A stretch of DNA of 64,000 nt from assembly GCA_016719565.1 (NCBI GenBank), contig JADJYU010000001.1:248001-312000 (forward strand), read 5' to 3'. Under the pieces are notes generated by a model. The model was not told the origin of the DNA. It searched no databases and saw only the letters and a list, made by a program, of their open reading frames with translations. Positions 8,554 to 17,884 of this stretch are shown piece by piece. The translations under genes were made by a program, and so were the position numbers. Within the stretch, counting starts at the first letter, position 1. Each line of letters begins with the position of its first letter. This DNA comes from Ignavibacteria bacterium. Its GTDB lineage: Bacteria > Bacteroidota > Ignavibacteria > Tepidaquicellales > Tepidaquicellaceae.

Positions 8554-9867
8554 TTAACCTATATTAATATCGTCATAGAGTTTAAATCCTGAAGTCAGAA
8601 TTTTAACTTCTTCACTGACTTCTTTTTTCAGGTTATCGTTTTTCGGATCTGAAATTATTTTATCTATCATTTCTGCTATCTGTTCCATGTCTTTTTCTTT
8701 CATACCTCTAGTAGTCAGCGCAGGCGTACCCAGCCTTATTCCGCTGGTGATCAGCGGACTTTTATCATCAAACGGAACAGAATTCTTATTACAAGTAATG
8801 CCTACCAAATCGAGATTTTCCTGAGCAGCTTTGCCGGAGATATTTTTATTTCTGAGATCCACTAGCAAAAGGTGATTATCCGTACCTCCTGATATTACTT
8901 TGTAATCCAGGGAAATAAGTTTATTTGCAAGCGCTTGTGCATTCCTGATCACCTGTTTGCAGTATTCCATAAATTCATCTTCAAGAGCTTCTTTAAACGC
9001 AACTGCCTTTGCTGCAATAACATGCATCAGCGGTCCGCCCTGAATTCCCGGCATTACCATTGAATCAATAAGCTCACTCATCATTTTTATCCTGCCGGAT
9101 TTCGGCGCTACTTTTCCGAACGGATTCTCAAAATCCTTTCCTATTAATATCATTCCGCCTCGTGGTCCTCTTAATGTCTTATGCGTAGTTGTCGAAACTA
9201 TATGACAATACGGAATAGGATCGTTCAGAAGTTTTTTGGAAATTAAACCCGCCGGGTGAGCTATGTCGGCAAAGAGGAATGCATTTATCTTATCAGCTAT
9301 TTCTCTGAATTTTTTATATTCAATATTTCTGGAATATGCACTTGCTCCAACTGTGATCATTTTTGGCTTTTCTTTAAGAGCAACTTGTTCTATAAGATCA
9401 TAATCAAGAAGTTCGGTTTCCGGATTTATACCATACTGAGTAAAATTATATAGCTGTCCCGAAAAATTTACCGGAGAACCGTGAGTCAAATGCCCGCCAT
9501 GCGATAGATCCATTCCCATGACTTTATCGCCGGGTTTTACTAATGTAAAATAAACCGCCATATTCGCCTGACTCCCTGAATGCGGCTGAACGTTTACATA
9601 TTCTGCTCCAAATAATTTTTTCGCACGGTCACGAGCGAGATCTTCAGCTATATCAACATATTCACAGCCGCCGTAATATCTTTTTCCCGGATATCCTTCG
9701 GCATATTTATTTGTCAGTACAGATCCGAGTGTCTGAATAACCGCTTTGGATACAAAATTTTCAGATGCAATAAGTTCAAGCTTATCCGCCTGACGCAGAG
9801 TTTCCTTTTTTACCGCATCATAAATTTCCTTATCGAATTCATGAAGTTCATGTCTTAATGTTTCCAT
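8554..9867 (-). CDS. glyA: Serine hydroxymethyltransferase
   Basis: A 437-residue PLP enzyme that interconverts serine and glycine and loads tetrahydrofolate with a one-carbon unit. Diagnostic segments are LIASENFVSKAV, YAEGYPGKRYYGGCEYVD, the internal aldimine Lys in STTTHKTLRGPRGG (about residue 230) and GIRLGTPALTTRGM near the C-terminus. The full family length is present. It is 15 bp upstream of tatC on the same strand, and metF, which also acts in folate one-carbon metabolism, lies elsewhere in this window. Confidence 0.97.
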   Translation of the reverse strand: METLRHELHEFDKEIYDAVKKETLRQADKLELIASENFVSKAVIQTLGSVLTNKYAEGYPGKRYYGGCEYVDIAEDLARDRAKKLFGAEYVNVQPHSGSQANMAVYFTLVKPGDKVMGMDLSHGGHLTHGSPVNFSGQLYNFTQYGINPETELLDYDLIEQVALKEKPKMITVGASAYSRNIEYKKFREIADKINAFLFADIAHPAGLISKKLLNDPIPYCHIVSTTTHKTLRGPRGGMILIGKDFENPFGKVAPKSGRIKMMSELIDSMVMPGIQGGPLMHVIAAKAVAFKEALEDEFMEYCKQVIRNAQALANKLISLDYKVISGGTDNHLLLVDLRNKNISGKAAQENLDLVGITCNKNSVPFDDKSPLITSGIRLGTPALTTRGMKEKDMEQIAEMIDKIISDPKNDNLKKEVSEEVKILTSGFKLYDDINIG

Positions 9868-9906
9868 TCTAATTCTTTTTTTGTATTCGAAATGTAATTT
9901 AATATT

Positions 9907-11156
9907 TTATTTATCTTCATCGCTTGGTCTTATGAACCAGATCTCACCGAAATTAACACCGGCTGTGAAGTTAAGGAACTCATCTTTGATAAGTCCGTTA
10001 TCGGTTTTTCCTCTGAATGAATAATTTACCGCGAAGTCCAGTGAATTGTATCTGCTTATGGGAATATTTACGCCGCCTCTGAATCCAAGTGTGTTAATGC
10101 TTTCATTATTAACTTTGTAATAGGAGTTTTCATAAAAAGCTCCAAGTCTGTAAGCGTTCTTTCCCCAGAAACTCTGATTAGTTTCACTTGGTAAAAATTC
10201 CACACCCAGCCCGCCTCTGTATGCCTGCTGAAAACCTTCCCGCTGAACCCCATATTCACGGTAATTGCTCCAGTCCTGAAATACAACATCAGCGCTTACT
10301 ATTACTTTGTTTCCGAAATTATTTGTAATACCAAAACCTAATACATCCGGAATTTCGATTTGACCTTCTTTAATTCGGATGGTATCAACCCCGATTGAAG
10401 ATCTGTAAATTCCGTCTTTCGTCGCATTAAGATTCAAACCTGACTGAAATACAAAACCAAGAGTCAGTGACCTTAGCTGAAGTATTTTCAGAAGTTTTCC
10501 AACTTCAATTATAACTCCGCCTTTTAAAAAAGATTTTTGAAAGTCGGTTTGATTACTGATCCTTGTATCGTTGTAACTAGCATTTGTAAAATCGATTAGA
10601 TTCTCATTTTTTATCTGACCGAATGAATAATTATACTCCAGTCCGACATTTATTTCTCTTAGTATACTGTATGTCATACCGAGATTTATTCTCGACAAAC
10701 CTCCTGTTCCTGAATAATTCTGAGAGTAATTCTGACCTCCGATATTTCCATTAAGCTTTACATTATAATCCACATCGCTGTACGGATTGAATCCCAGTGT
10801 CATTACCCAGCCTCTGCCTTGATCAAACGGGATGCCAATATTTATTCCAAGTAGATTACCGCTTGATAATTTATTTACTGCATTACTGCTGGAAGTTTTA
10901 AGAAATCCGTAGTTGAAATTAAGGTTGATCGTAGTAGCGTTGATCTTTGTTACTGCTGCGGGATTTAAACTGTTCAAATAATTTCCGAGCAGTGAGACGC
11001 CTGTAATTCCCATACCGTAAGTCCTTTGACTTGTAAAATAATTCAGATCTCCGATTCCGAAAAGTGAATATGGTGAACCGCCTGCAAGATCTTCCTGTGA
11101 ACGTGAAGTCCCGGCAGTTATAAAAATATCGTTATTATAATTAATAATTTTCTCAT
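9907..11156 (-). CDS. Outer-membrane beta-barrel protein; N-terminus frameshifted
   Basis: The gene begins at the ATG at 11154-11156, which overlaps the TGA of the upstream lipoprotein gene (ATGA). The first 12 residues, MRKLLIIITIFL, start a signal peptide and then hit a stop. One extra T in the run at 11122-11126 (five A on the plus strand) would continue it as ITAGTSRSQED, then GSPYSLFGIGDL. That is a typical opening of Bacteroidota outer-membrane barrels, joined to the long frame that is uninterrupted to 9907. The body has regular amphipathic strands (YSFGQIKNENL, GGLGVEFLP, LDFAVNYSFRG). The long frame read from its internal ATG at 11013 would lack export information. Function is unknown; it is probably paired with the lipoprotein encoded just upstream. 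Confidence 0.7.
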
Positions 11157-12355
11157 TGGCTTCTTGGCGTATAAGTAATTTTTAATCTCGGTCTTTTTGT
11201 CACATCCGGGTGTGATGGTGAATATATTGCAAAGTTATCAAGGTTCTGAAGTTCAAATGAATTCTTCATTGATATACCGAGATTAGGAAGATTACCGACA
11301 TTCCATCTCTGAAAAACAGGATTCAGACTTACTGTATATTTTACGCTGTCGAGCAAAAACGCATCAGTAAAAAGACTGTCTGTTCTAAGTGCGCTGTCTA
11401 TAACCGTTCCTATTATAATCCTTTTATCGGTCTCTTCAGTTAAATAGGAAAGGGAATTATCTAAAGTAAATTCAAGCGATGCATTATTAATAATGACATT
11501 CGCCGGAAGTTTTGTCAGATCAAAATTTAAAACATTTCTGTAAGCAATACCGTTTTGCAGAAGAATATGATCTGCGGGAATTATTGACGGTGGTGCGTCA
11601 GACAATGAGACATACTCCGAGATATCAAGTTTTACTGTATCAGTAACATTATTTTTGGAATAGACCACGCTTACATACGGAACTAATTCCACAGTATTAT
11701 TAGAAGAATAAAATCCTTTTATGGTCGTGGATGACAAAGCAGGTAAAAGTATTATGCCGTAATTTTTAACGGAATAATTTGTGTCAGCTGCATACTCAAG
11801 CCAGTCTCTGACAGTCTGATTGTCTAAAGTTATTTCAATTGACTGAGAATCATTAACAACTCCGGAGTAATTTCCAAGAGATACATTTCCGATACTGGTC
11901 GAGTTTAACGAATCGTAAGTAACAGTAGTGTAATTGTAATTATTTAAAATTCTGTAAACATCAAATGCAGTACTTCCCATATTGTCCTTAAAGAAATAAT
12001 TTGCATACTTCAATGTAAGCTTTGCTGAAATAACTACAGCGCTGTCATAATCGGGACTAATATTTGTAAATTTCAAGAGAGCATTTGATTCGTAACTCTG
12101 ATATCGTCCGACTAATAATTTTGTGGCTGCGAAATTTGTAATGTATTTTTTAAAATACTGACTGGTGATATTCATTGTGTCAGCTTCAGAGTCAAGATAT
12201 CTTACTCCTAAAGTATCTATGGTCGGAAGGAAACTTTCTCCGACATCGTTGGGATTATTCTCACAACTCTGATAAATGAATGTTAGCGCTAAAAATGAAC
12301 AGAGGATAAGGATTGAAATTTTATTTTTTTGCTTCAGGATATTTTTGTTTTTAAT
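11153..12355 (-). CDS. Putative surface lipoprotein, DNRLRE/CBM96-like; non-canonical start
   Basis: The open frame carries a basic N-terminus and hydrophobic stretch ending in the lipobox LTFIYQSC, with Cys at 12263-12265, followed by ENNPNDVGESFLPT. Beyond it lies a roughly 370-residue beta-rich protein with paired patterns such as LLKFTNI, ISAKLTLKY, NVLNFDLTKLP and NNASLEFTLD, and the ending RPRLKITYTP. Such paired jelly-roll patterns resemble the DNRLRE/CBM96 family of surface proteins. There is no ATG, GTG or TTG before the signal peptide. An ATT at 12353-12355 would give Met-Lys-Asn-Lys-Asn. The first ATG (12173-12175) is well inside the mature protein. It is translationally coupled to the barrel gene at 11156. 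Carbohydrate binding is only a guess from fold resemblance. Confidence 0.6.
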   Translation of the reverse strand: MKNKNILKQKNKISILILCSFLALTFIYQSCENNPNDVGESFLPTIDTLGVRYLDSEADTMNITSQYFKKYITNFAATKLLVGRYQSYESNALLKFTNISPDYDSAVVISAKLTLKYANYFFKDNMGSTAFDVYRILNNYNYTTVTYDSLNSTSIGNVSLGNYSGVVNDSQSIEITLDNQTVRDWLEYAADTNYSVKNYGIILLPALSSTTIKGFYSSNNTVELVPYVSVVYSKNNVTDTVKLDISEYVSLSDAPPSIIPADHILLQNGIAYRNVLNFDLTKLPANVIINNASLEFTLDNSLSYLTEETDKRIIIGTVIDSALRTDSLFTDAFLLDSVKYTVSLNPVFQRWNVGNLPNLGISMKNSFELQNLDNFAIYSPSHPDVTKRPRLKITYTPRSQ

Positions 12356-12375
12356 TATTACTTAATCAGTTTAAT

Positions 12376-12951
12376 CTAAAAATATTTGTAATTTACAATA
12401 AAATCGGATGCGTCATAAATATTACCGGCATAATATTCCGGTAAAATATTTCTTTCAATGCATTTATCGTAATCTCTTTCACCGTAACCTGTCTTTACCA
12501 GTATTTTTTTCAGACCTGCATTTTTTGCACAAAGCATATCCGTAATACTGTCTCCGACTAAAAATGAATTTTTAATATCTATAAAATGCTCATTCGCCGC
12601 TTTATCAATCATCCCGGTGCCGGGTTTTCTGAAATTGCTTTCTTTTGTAAATTTATCAATAATACCTTCCGTGTGATACGGAGAATAATATATACCGTCT
12701 ATTAGTTCCTCTCCGTTATCGGTAAGAATATTCCTTAATTCAGAATGAACTGAATCAAGATCATTCTCATCAAAATAACCTCTTGCAATGCCTGACTGAT
12801 TTGTAATGATTATATTCAGAAAACCGGATTCTTTCAGATTCAGGAGAGCTTTTTTAGTCTCGGGAAATAAACTTATCTCTTCTTTTTTTTTTAAATAATT
12901 TACTTCTTCTATTAATGTTCCATCCCGGTCTAGAAAAACTGCTTTGTTCAT
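12376..12951 (-). CDS. gmhB: D-glycero-beta-D-manno-heptose-1,7-bisphosphate 7-phosphatase-like HAD enzyme
   Basis: 191 residues of HAD subfamily IIIA. Motif I is FLDRDGTLIEEVNYLK (Asp nucleophile and general acid at about residues 8 and 10), motif II is IIITNQSGIARG, then YYSPYHTEG in the position of the zinc-loop region, RKPGTGMIDKA as motif III, and LVGDSITDMLCAKNAGL as motif IV. GmhB dephosphorylates heptose bisphosphate in ADP-heptose synthesis for surface glycan. The usual zinc-binding Cys cluster is poorly represented here, so related histidinol-phosphate phosphatase activity cannot be excluded. It ends in TAG, one of two clear TAG stops in the window, and lies 12 bp after glgA on the same strand. 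Confidence 0.82.
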   Translation of the reverse strand: MNKAVFLDRDGTLIEEVNYLKKKEEISLFPETKKALLNLKESGFLNIIITNQSGIARGYFDENDLDSVHSELRNILTDNGEELIDGIYYSPYHTEGIIDKFTKESNFRKPGTGMIDKAANEHFIDIKNSFLVGDSITDMLCAKNAGLKKILVKTGYGERDYDKCIERNILPEYYAGNIYDASDFIVNYKYF

Positions 12952-12963
12952 TTTACAAGCAAA

Positions 12964-14448
12964 TTATTTCGAACCCGAAACATTTTTATACAGCTTCATA
13001 TATTTCTTTGCTGATACTTTCCATGAAAAATCAAGAGACATTCCCTGTCTGAGCAGTTTGTTCCACTTTGCTTTATCGTTCTTAAACATATTTAAAGCAG
13101 TCTGTATGATCTTTAAAAGTTCATCGCTGTCATACTTGTTGAAAAGAAATCCGTTACCGTTCGGCTTTCTGTAATCTACTATCGTGTCTGCTAAACCTCC
13201 TGTATTTCTGACAATCGGCACAGTGCCGTATCTGAGCGAATACATCTGATTAAGTCCGCATGGTTCATATTTAGACGGCATCAGAAACATATCGGAAGCA
13301 GCTTCAATCTGATGAGCAAGCGTTTCATCAAATCCTATTTCAACAGCTAATTTATTTTTATATTTCTTCTCAGCATTCTTTAAAAATTTCTGATACTTCT
13401 CTTCACCGTCACCTAATATTATAAGTTTAATATCTTCTTTCATAAGCTGAGGGAGAATTTTCTCTATAAGATCAAAACCTTTCTGATCGACAAGTCTGCT
13501 GATAATTCCCAGAAGAGGGATTTCTTCATCATATACCATTTTGTATTTCTCAAGCAGCTCGCGTTTGTTCTCATACTTTAACGGAATTTCCTGATATGTG
13601 TATCTGTAAGGGATAAGTTTATCCACCACCGGATTCCAAATGGAATAATCTATTCCGTTCAGTATTCCGGTAAGATCTTTTTTTCTTGCATTTAGAACAT
13701 CTTCCAGACCGCAGCCGAAATCCTTGTCAGACCTTATCTCCTCGGAATATTTTTCACTGACGGTTGAAATTTTATCTGCAAAATTTAATGCTGTTTTCAG
13801 AAAACTGAACTGACCGAAATGCAGTCCGCCTTTTTCCGACAATACTGATTCAGGTAAACCTGTTTTTTCGAACATTGATTTTGGAAAATTTCCCTGATAT
13901 GCCAGATTATGAATTGTGAAAAGCGTCTTTATATTTTTTAGATAATCATTATTTTTATAAACTGTCTTTATAAATGCAGGTATAAGTCCGGTCTGCCAGT
14001 CATTGCAATGTATTACATCAGGCTTCCACTGCAGTATCTCAAGGATCTCGATCGCCGCTTTACAAAAAAATATATATCTTTCATCATTATTCGGAAAATC
14101 CTTTTTCGTTTTTGAGTTTTGATATATACCTTTGTTCTTAAAATAATCCTGATTCTCAAGCAGATACATCTGAGCTTTAGTATTTTTTCCGTGGATAAAA
14201 GATGACTTAATGCTGAACTTAGTTTCCTTACCGTTAGCATTGATCTTAAGATCTTTCAGTCTTTTGATCTCATGTATCTGTAATTTTCGCTCGTCAAGCT
14301 GCCCGTATTTTGGAGTAACTATTCTCACGTCATTTCCTAATGAGTTAAGCGCCTGAGGGAGGGAATTAGATATGTCAGCTAAACCGCCGGTCTTTGAATA
14401 TGGAAATACTTCGCTGGTAACAAACAGAACATTAAAGCCTTTAGCCAT
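12964..14448 (-). CDS. glgA: Glycogen (starch) synthase, ADP/UDP-glucose dependent
   Basis: A 494-residue GT5 enzyme with a GT-B fold. The N-terminal FVTSEVFPYSKTGGLADISN holds the KTGGLAD nucleotide-glucose loop (about residues 18-24). In the middle are VIHCNDWQTGLIPA and TIHNLAYQGNFP, and in the C-terminal domain PLLGIISRLVDQKGFDLI and PSKYEPCGLNQMYSLRYG, which includes the catalytic Glu. The length is typical. It elongates alpha-1,4-glucan for storage. No other glycogen genes are next to it. The 206-bp gap upstream separates it from a divergent MFS gene. Confidence 0.95.
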   Translation of the reverse strand: MAKGFNVLFVTSEVFPYSKTGGLADISNSLPQALNSLGNDVRIVTPKYGQLDERKLQIHEIKRLKDLKINANGKETKFSIKSSFIHGKNTKAQMYLLENQDYFKNKGIYQNSKTKKDFPNNDERYIFFCKAAIEILEILQWKPDVIHCNDWQTGLIPAFIKTVYKNNDYLKNIKTLFTIHNLAYQGNFPKSMFEKTGLPESVLSEKGGLHFGQFSFLKTALNFADKISTVSEKYSEEIRSDKDFGCGLEDVLNARKKDLTGILNGIDYSIWNPVVDKLIPYRYTYQEIPLKYENKRELLEKYKMVYDEEIPLLGIISRLVDQKGFDLIEKILPQLMKEDIKLIILGDGEEKYQKFLKNAEKKYKNKLAVEIGFDETLAHQIEAASDMFLMPSKYEPCGLNQMYSLRYGTVPIVRNTGGLADTIVDYRKPNGNGFLFNKYDSDELLKIIQTALNMFKNDKAKWNKLLRQGMSLDFSWKVSAKKYMKLYKNVSGSK

Positions 14449-14654
14449 TTAGGGTATTTTTTCTGACAAAAATAATTATTCACTGTAAGATTAGCAATGA
14501 ATTAATAAAACACGTAATTAAAACAGTTGCTTTTAAAGAATATTAATTTCATTTTTTCCCACCGGTTTTAATTCCTTTCTCCTTATTCTCAATTGTTTAA
14601 AATCAATATCATGTGTAACTTAAACTGAATTTCACAATTTATTTTATATCCGGT

Positions 14655-15884
14655 TTGGAGATCTGGCGAAAAAATTTATACAGTATCTGGATATCGCAGT
14701 TTGTAGCAATGGCGGGGATGAGCATGGTGATTCCTTTTCTCTCGTTTTACATTCGTGAGCTTGGGATCACTGACATACATGAACTCGAATTCTGGAGCGG
14801 TATAGTTTTCAGCGGACCGTTTATTTTGTCTTTTATTCTGACTCCCGTCTGGGGAATGCTCGGTGACAGATTCGGAAAAAAGACTATGGTGCTCCGGGCA
14901 ATATTCGGACTGGCTTTATCTCAGCTGCTCATCGGCTTTTCAGCAGATGTATATCAGCTTTTTATTTTCAGGATGGTGCAGGGCGGGATCAGCGGATTCA
15001 TTGCATCATCGCTGGCTCTTGTATCATCAGGCACACCTAAAGAAAAATCCGGATATGCAATCGGAATACTTCAGACTTCTATTTCATCTGGTACAGTCAT
15101 AGGTCCTTTTATCGGCGGAATTATTTCAGACATGACTTCATACAGAACAGTATTTTTTATAACCTCCGCTATGTGTATTGTTAGCGGGATGCTTGTTATG
15201 CTAATTGTTAAAGAACCGCCGAAACAGGAATCAGCAAAACTCTACACCCTTAAGGAAAATTACAGATATGTGTTTTCGAAATCATTCCTGCTGATGTCAA
15301 TGCTCTCGATCTTGTTTCTACAGATATCCATAACTGTAGCTCAGCCGGTCTTTGCGCTTTTTGTAGAATCCATTACTACAGGTACAGAGTATCTTTCCAC
15401 ACTTACGGGAGCAATCTTTGCAACTCTCGGAGTATTCAGCGTAATTTCCTCGCCATGGTGGGGTAAAAGAAATGATACAAAAAGTTTCAAAAAAAATATT
15501 ATTATAGCTGTGAGCGGAGCCGGCGTTGCTTACTGTCTTCATTCTTTTATATTCAATCCTTTCATGTTGTTTCCGGTGAGAGCTTTACTCGGACTTTTTG
15601 TCGGAGGAATAATACCTGTTCTGTATGCAAATATTAACAAAAATATTGAAGACAGCAGAAAAAGCGGTGTGATGGGAATTGCTTCGAGCTTTACTCTTCT
15701 CGGTAATCTTCTGGGTCCGTTGATTTGTACAGCACTGCTTATAAAAATAGAAATTCGTTATGTCTTTCTGATTGCCGGTGTTATGATGTTTGTCAATGCT
15801 TTTCTGATTTATGTTAAAGTGAAAGATATTCCGGAAAGGAAAGAGACTTTTTTAAAGAATCCTGAACCATTCAATAAGTTGTAA
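14655..15884 (+). CDS. MFS transporter, multidrug-efflux type
   Basis: 409 residues with about 12 hydrophobic segments. The MFS loop motif GMLGDRFGKKTMVLRA follows the second helix, and a helix-5 motif (GIISDMTSYRTVFFI region) is present. It starts at TTG 14655, since no ATG precedes the first helix (YSIWISQFVAMAGMSMVIPF). The overall pattern resembles drug:H+ antiporters such as MdtG/YceL-like proteins, but the substrate cannot be deduced. It is divergent from glgA and codirectional with a small DUF971 gene 96 bp downstream. Confidence 0.85.
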   Translation: MEIWRKNLYSIWISQFVAMAGMSMVIPFLSFYIRELGITDIHELEFWSGIVFSGPFILSFILTPVWGMLGDRFGKKTMVLRAIFGLALSQLLIGFSADVYQLFIFRMVQGGISGFIASSLALVSSGTPKEKSGYAIGILQTSISSGTVIGPFIGGIISDMTSYRTVFFITSAMCIVSGMLVMLIVKEPPKQESAKLYTLKENYRYVFSKSFLLMSMLSILFLQISITVAQPVFALFVESITTGTEYLSTLTGAIFATLGVFSVISSPWWGKRNDTKSFKKNIIIAVSGAGVAYCLHSFIFNPFMLFPVRALLGLFVGGIIPVLYANINKNIEDSRKSGVMGIASSFTLLGNLLGPLICTALLIKIEIRYVFLIAGVMMFVNAFLIYVKVKDIPERKETFLKNPEPFNKL

Positions 15885-15980
15885 ATAATAAGATGCAGAT
15901 AATCCCGAAAAATATCTGTGATTGCTTAATGTATTTTAAAAATAAGATCATTCTGATTAAATTAATATAAATAATTTTAT

Positions 15981-16298
15981 ATGAGTCCTAAAAAAATCAA
16001 GAAAACCGATGACAACAAACTCTTAATTTACTGGAATGATAATACCGAATCATTACTGGATGTGAATCAGCTAAGGGATGAATGCCCGTGCGTTCACTGC
16101 AAAGGGGAGACCGTTATATTCAGCTCATACATTCCCATCAAAGATCCATTTAAAGCTGCAGGGTATTACGAAATTGAGAAGATAGAAACCATTGGAAATT
16201 ACGCTATTCAGATCTTCTGGAAAGACGGACACAATACCGGAATTTATTCGTGGGAATATTTAAAGGAGCTTTCTGAAAATAAAAAGAGTGAGGGTTAA
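15981..16298 (+). CDS. DUF971 (GBBH-like N-terminal domain) protein
   Basis: 105 residues made of a single DUF971 domain: INWNDNTES-like ligand loop (LLIYWNDNTESLL), then the paired-Cys motif LRDECPCVHCKGE (about residues 32-44) and IEKIETIGNYAIQIFWKDGH with the final IYSWEYLKEL. The family resembles the N-terminal zinc-binding domain of gamma-butyrobetaine hydroxylase. In many bacteria it is encoded near mrp/apbC and Fe-S maturation genes, and an mrp homologue is at 31240 in this window. The molecular function is not established. Its stop is tail-to-tail with rng, with one base between them. Confidence 0.85.
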   Translation: MSPKKIKKTDDNKLLIYWNDNTESLLDVNQLRDECPCVHCKGETVIFSSYIPIKDPFKAAGYYEIEKIETIGNYAIQIFWKDGHNTGIYSWEYLKELSENKKSEG

Positions 16299-16299
16299 A

Positions 16300-17858
16300 T
16301 CAATTATCAAATTCTTCTGTAACATCTTTGTTGGCTTTCTTTGAAAATACTTTGAATTCATCAAGGGCAAGATTTTCATCTCCTACGAGTTTAATATTAA
16401 GTAAATTATTTATTCTTAATTTTGTAACTCTGCTTATAAAACCTTCGGTCAGATAATTTTTTATGAAAGGATTTACCGTCACCGTAATACTCTTTCCGTT
16501 AGTTCCGCCTTTATATCTTTTCATCCATCTTTCAAACCGGTTGATGAAAGTAGCTTTTGACTGAACGTGTCCTGTGCCTCTGCACATCGGACATCTGTCT
16601 GAAATAGTATGAATAATATTCTGTCTTATTCGCTGTCTTGTGATCTCTACGATCCCGAATTCACTTACAGGCAGTATAGTTGATTTAGCTCTGTCATTTC
16701 TGAATTCTTTTTTACTTCTTCATATAATTTCTTTCTGTTCTTTTCGTCATACTGATCAATGAAATCAATCACTATTATACCGCCTATATCTCTGAGACGG
16801 ATCTGTCTTACGATTTCTTTTGCGGATTCAAGGTTTGTATTAAGAGAATTTACTTCCTGATCCTTGTGTCTTGCATACTTACCACTGTTAACATCTACGA
16901 CTGTCATAGCTTCGGTCGCTTCTATGATAATGTATCCGCCGTTTTTAAGCCAGACTTTCCTCTGCAATGATTCTTCTATCTGCTTTTCAATATTATAAAC
17001 ATCAAACAACGGCTGATTGCCCGTGTAAAGTTCGATCTTACCCGAAAATTCCGGTGAAGTATCGTCCATGTATGTCTTAATTTCTTTGAAAAGTTTTTTG
17101 GAATCAACTACGACTTTACTTATATCTTCCTTAAAAAGATCTCTGACTACGGAAGAAGTAGTAGAAAGATCTTTATACAATATAAAAGGTGTGGTTGAAG
17201 TTTTAACTTTTGACTGAATGTCATTCCACATTGTTATAAGACTGTTAAGATCATCAAGGATAAGATTTTCATCCTGACCTGCGGCGACTGTCCTTATAAT
17301 AACTCCGAATCCTTTCGGCAGACTGGATTTAACAATACTTCTTAAGCGTCTTTTTTCCCTGGGGTTATAGATCTGTTTCGAAAGTCCGATCTTTTTTTCA
17401 AAGGGAATTAAAACAAGATACCTGCCGGGTAGAGAAACTTTGGTAGTAACGCGAAATCCTTTGTTTGCAACCGGCTCTTTTGTGATCTGGATAATTATGT
17501 CCTGACCTTTTTCGAGATTGGGGATTTTTCTATAATCTTCTTTTACTGCTGCGACAGGGGTTTCATCCTCATCGTCATCATCTTCCTCTACATCAGGATC
17601 ATCACCGATCATTGCAGCGTATTCGGAAAGCGTATTTCCTATATCGGAAAAATGAAGGAAAGCGTCTTGTTTAAATCCAAGGTCTATAAATGCAGCCCTG
17701 ATACCTGGAATTACCTTGCCGACCTTCCCAAGATAAATATCACCTACATTTCTTTCTTTAGCCGGAGTGTCAAGAAAAAACTCAGCAAGCTTACCGTCCT
17801 CGGTAATTGCTATTCTGATATCTTCGGAAACAGAATTGATTAGTATAACTTTTTTCAT
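16300..17858 (-). CDS. rng: Ribonuclease G/E, interrupted by a one-base frameshift
   Basis: The gene codes for an RNase E/G-family endoribonuclease that cleaves AU-rich single-stranded RNA. An N-terminal S1 domain (GDIYLGKVGKVIPGIRAAFI) has an unusual acidic insert (VEEDDDDEDE, about residues 90-100). The catalytic region EAMTVVDVNSGKYARHKDQ and the Asp motif IGGIIVIDFIDQYDEK follow. The frame then ends early in MTELNQLYCL. Adding one A at the AAA of 16697-16699 restores NSENDRAKSTILPVSEFGI and leads into the Zn-link motif CPMCRGTGHVQSK, continuing to 16300. The whole is about 519 residues, normal for RNase G. The start at 17858 is 26 bp after rho, so the two probably form one operon. Confidence 0.9.
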
Positions 17859-17884
17859 AAATTCAGAATGTATTCACAAAGACG

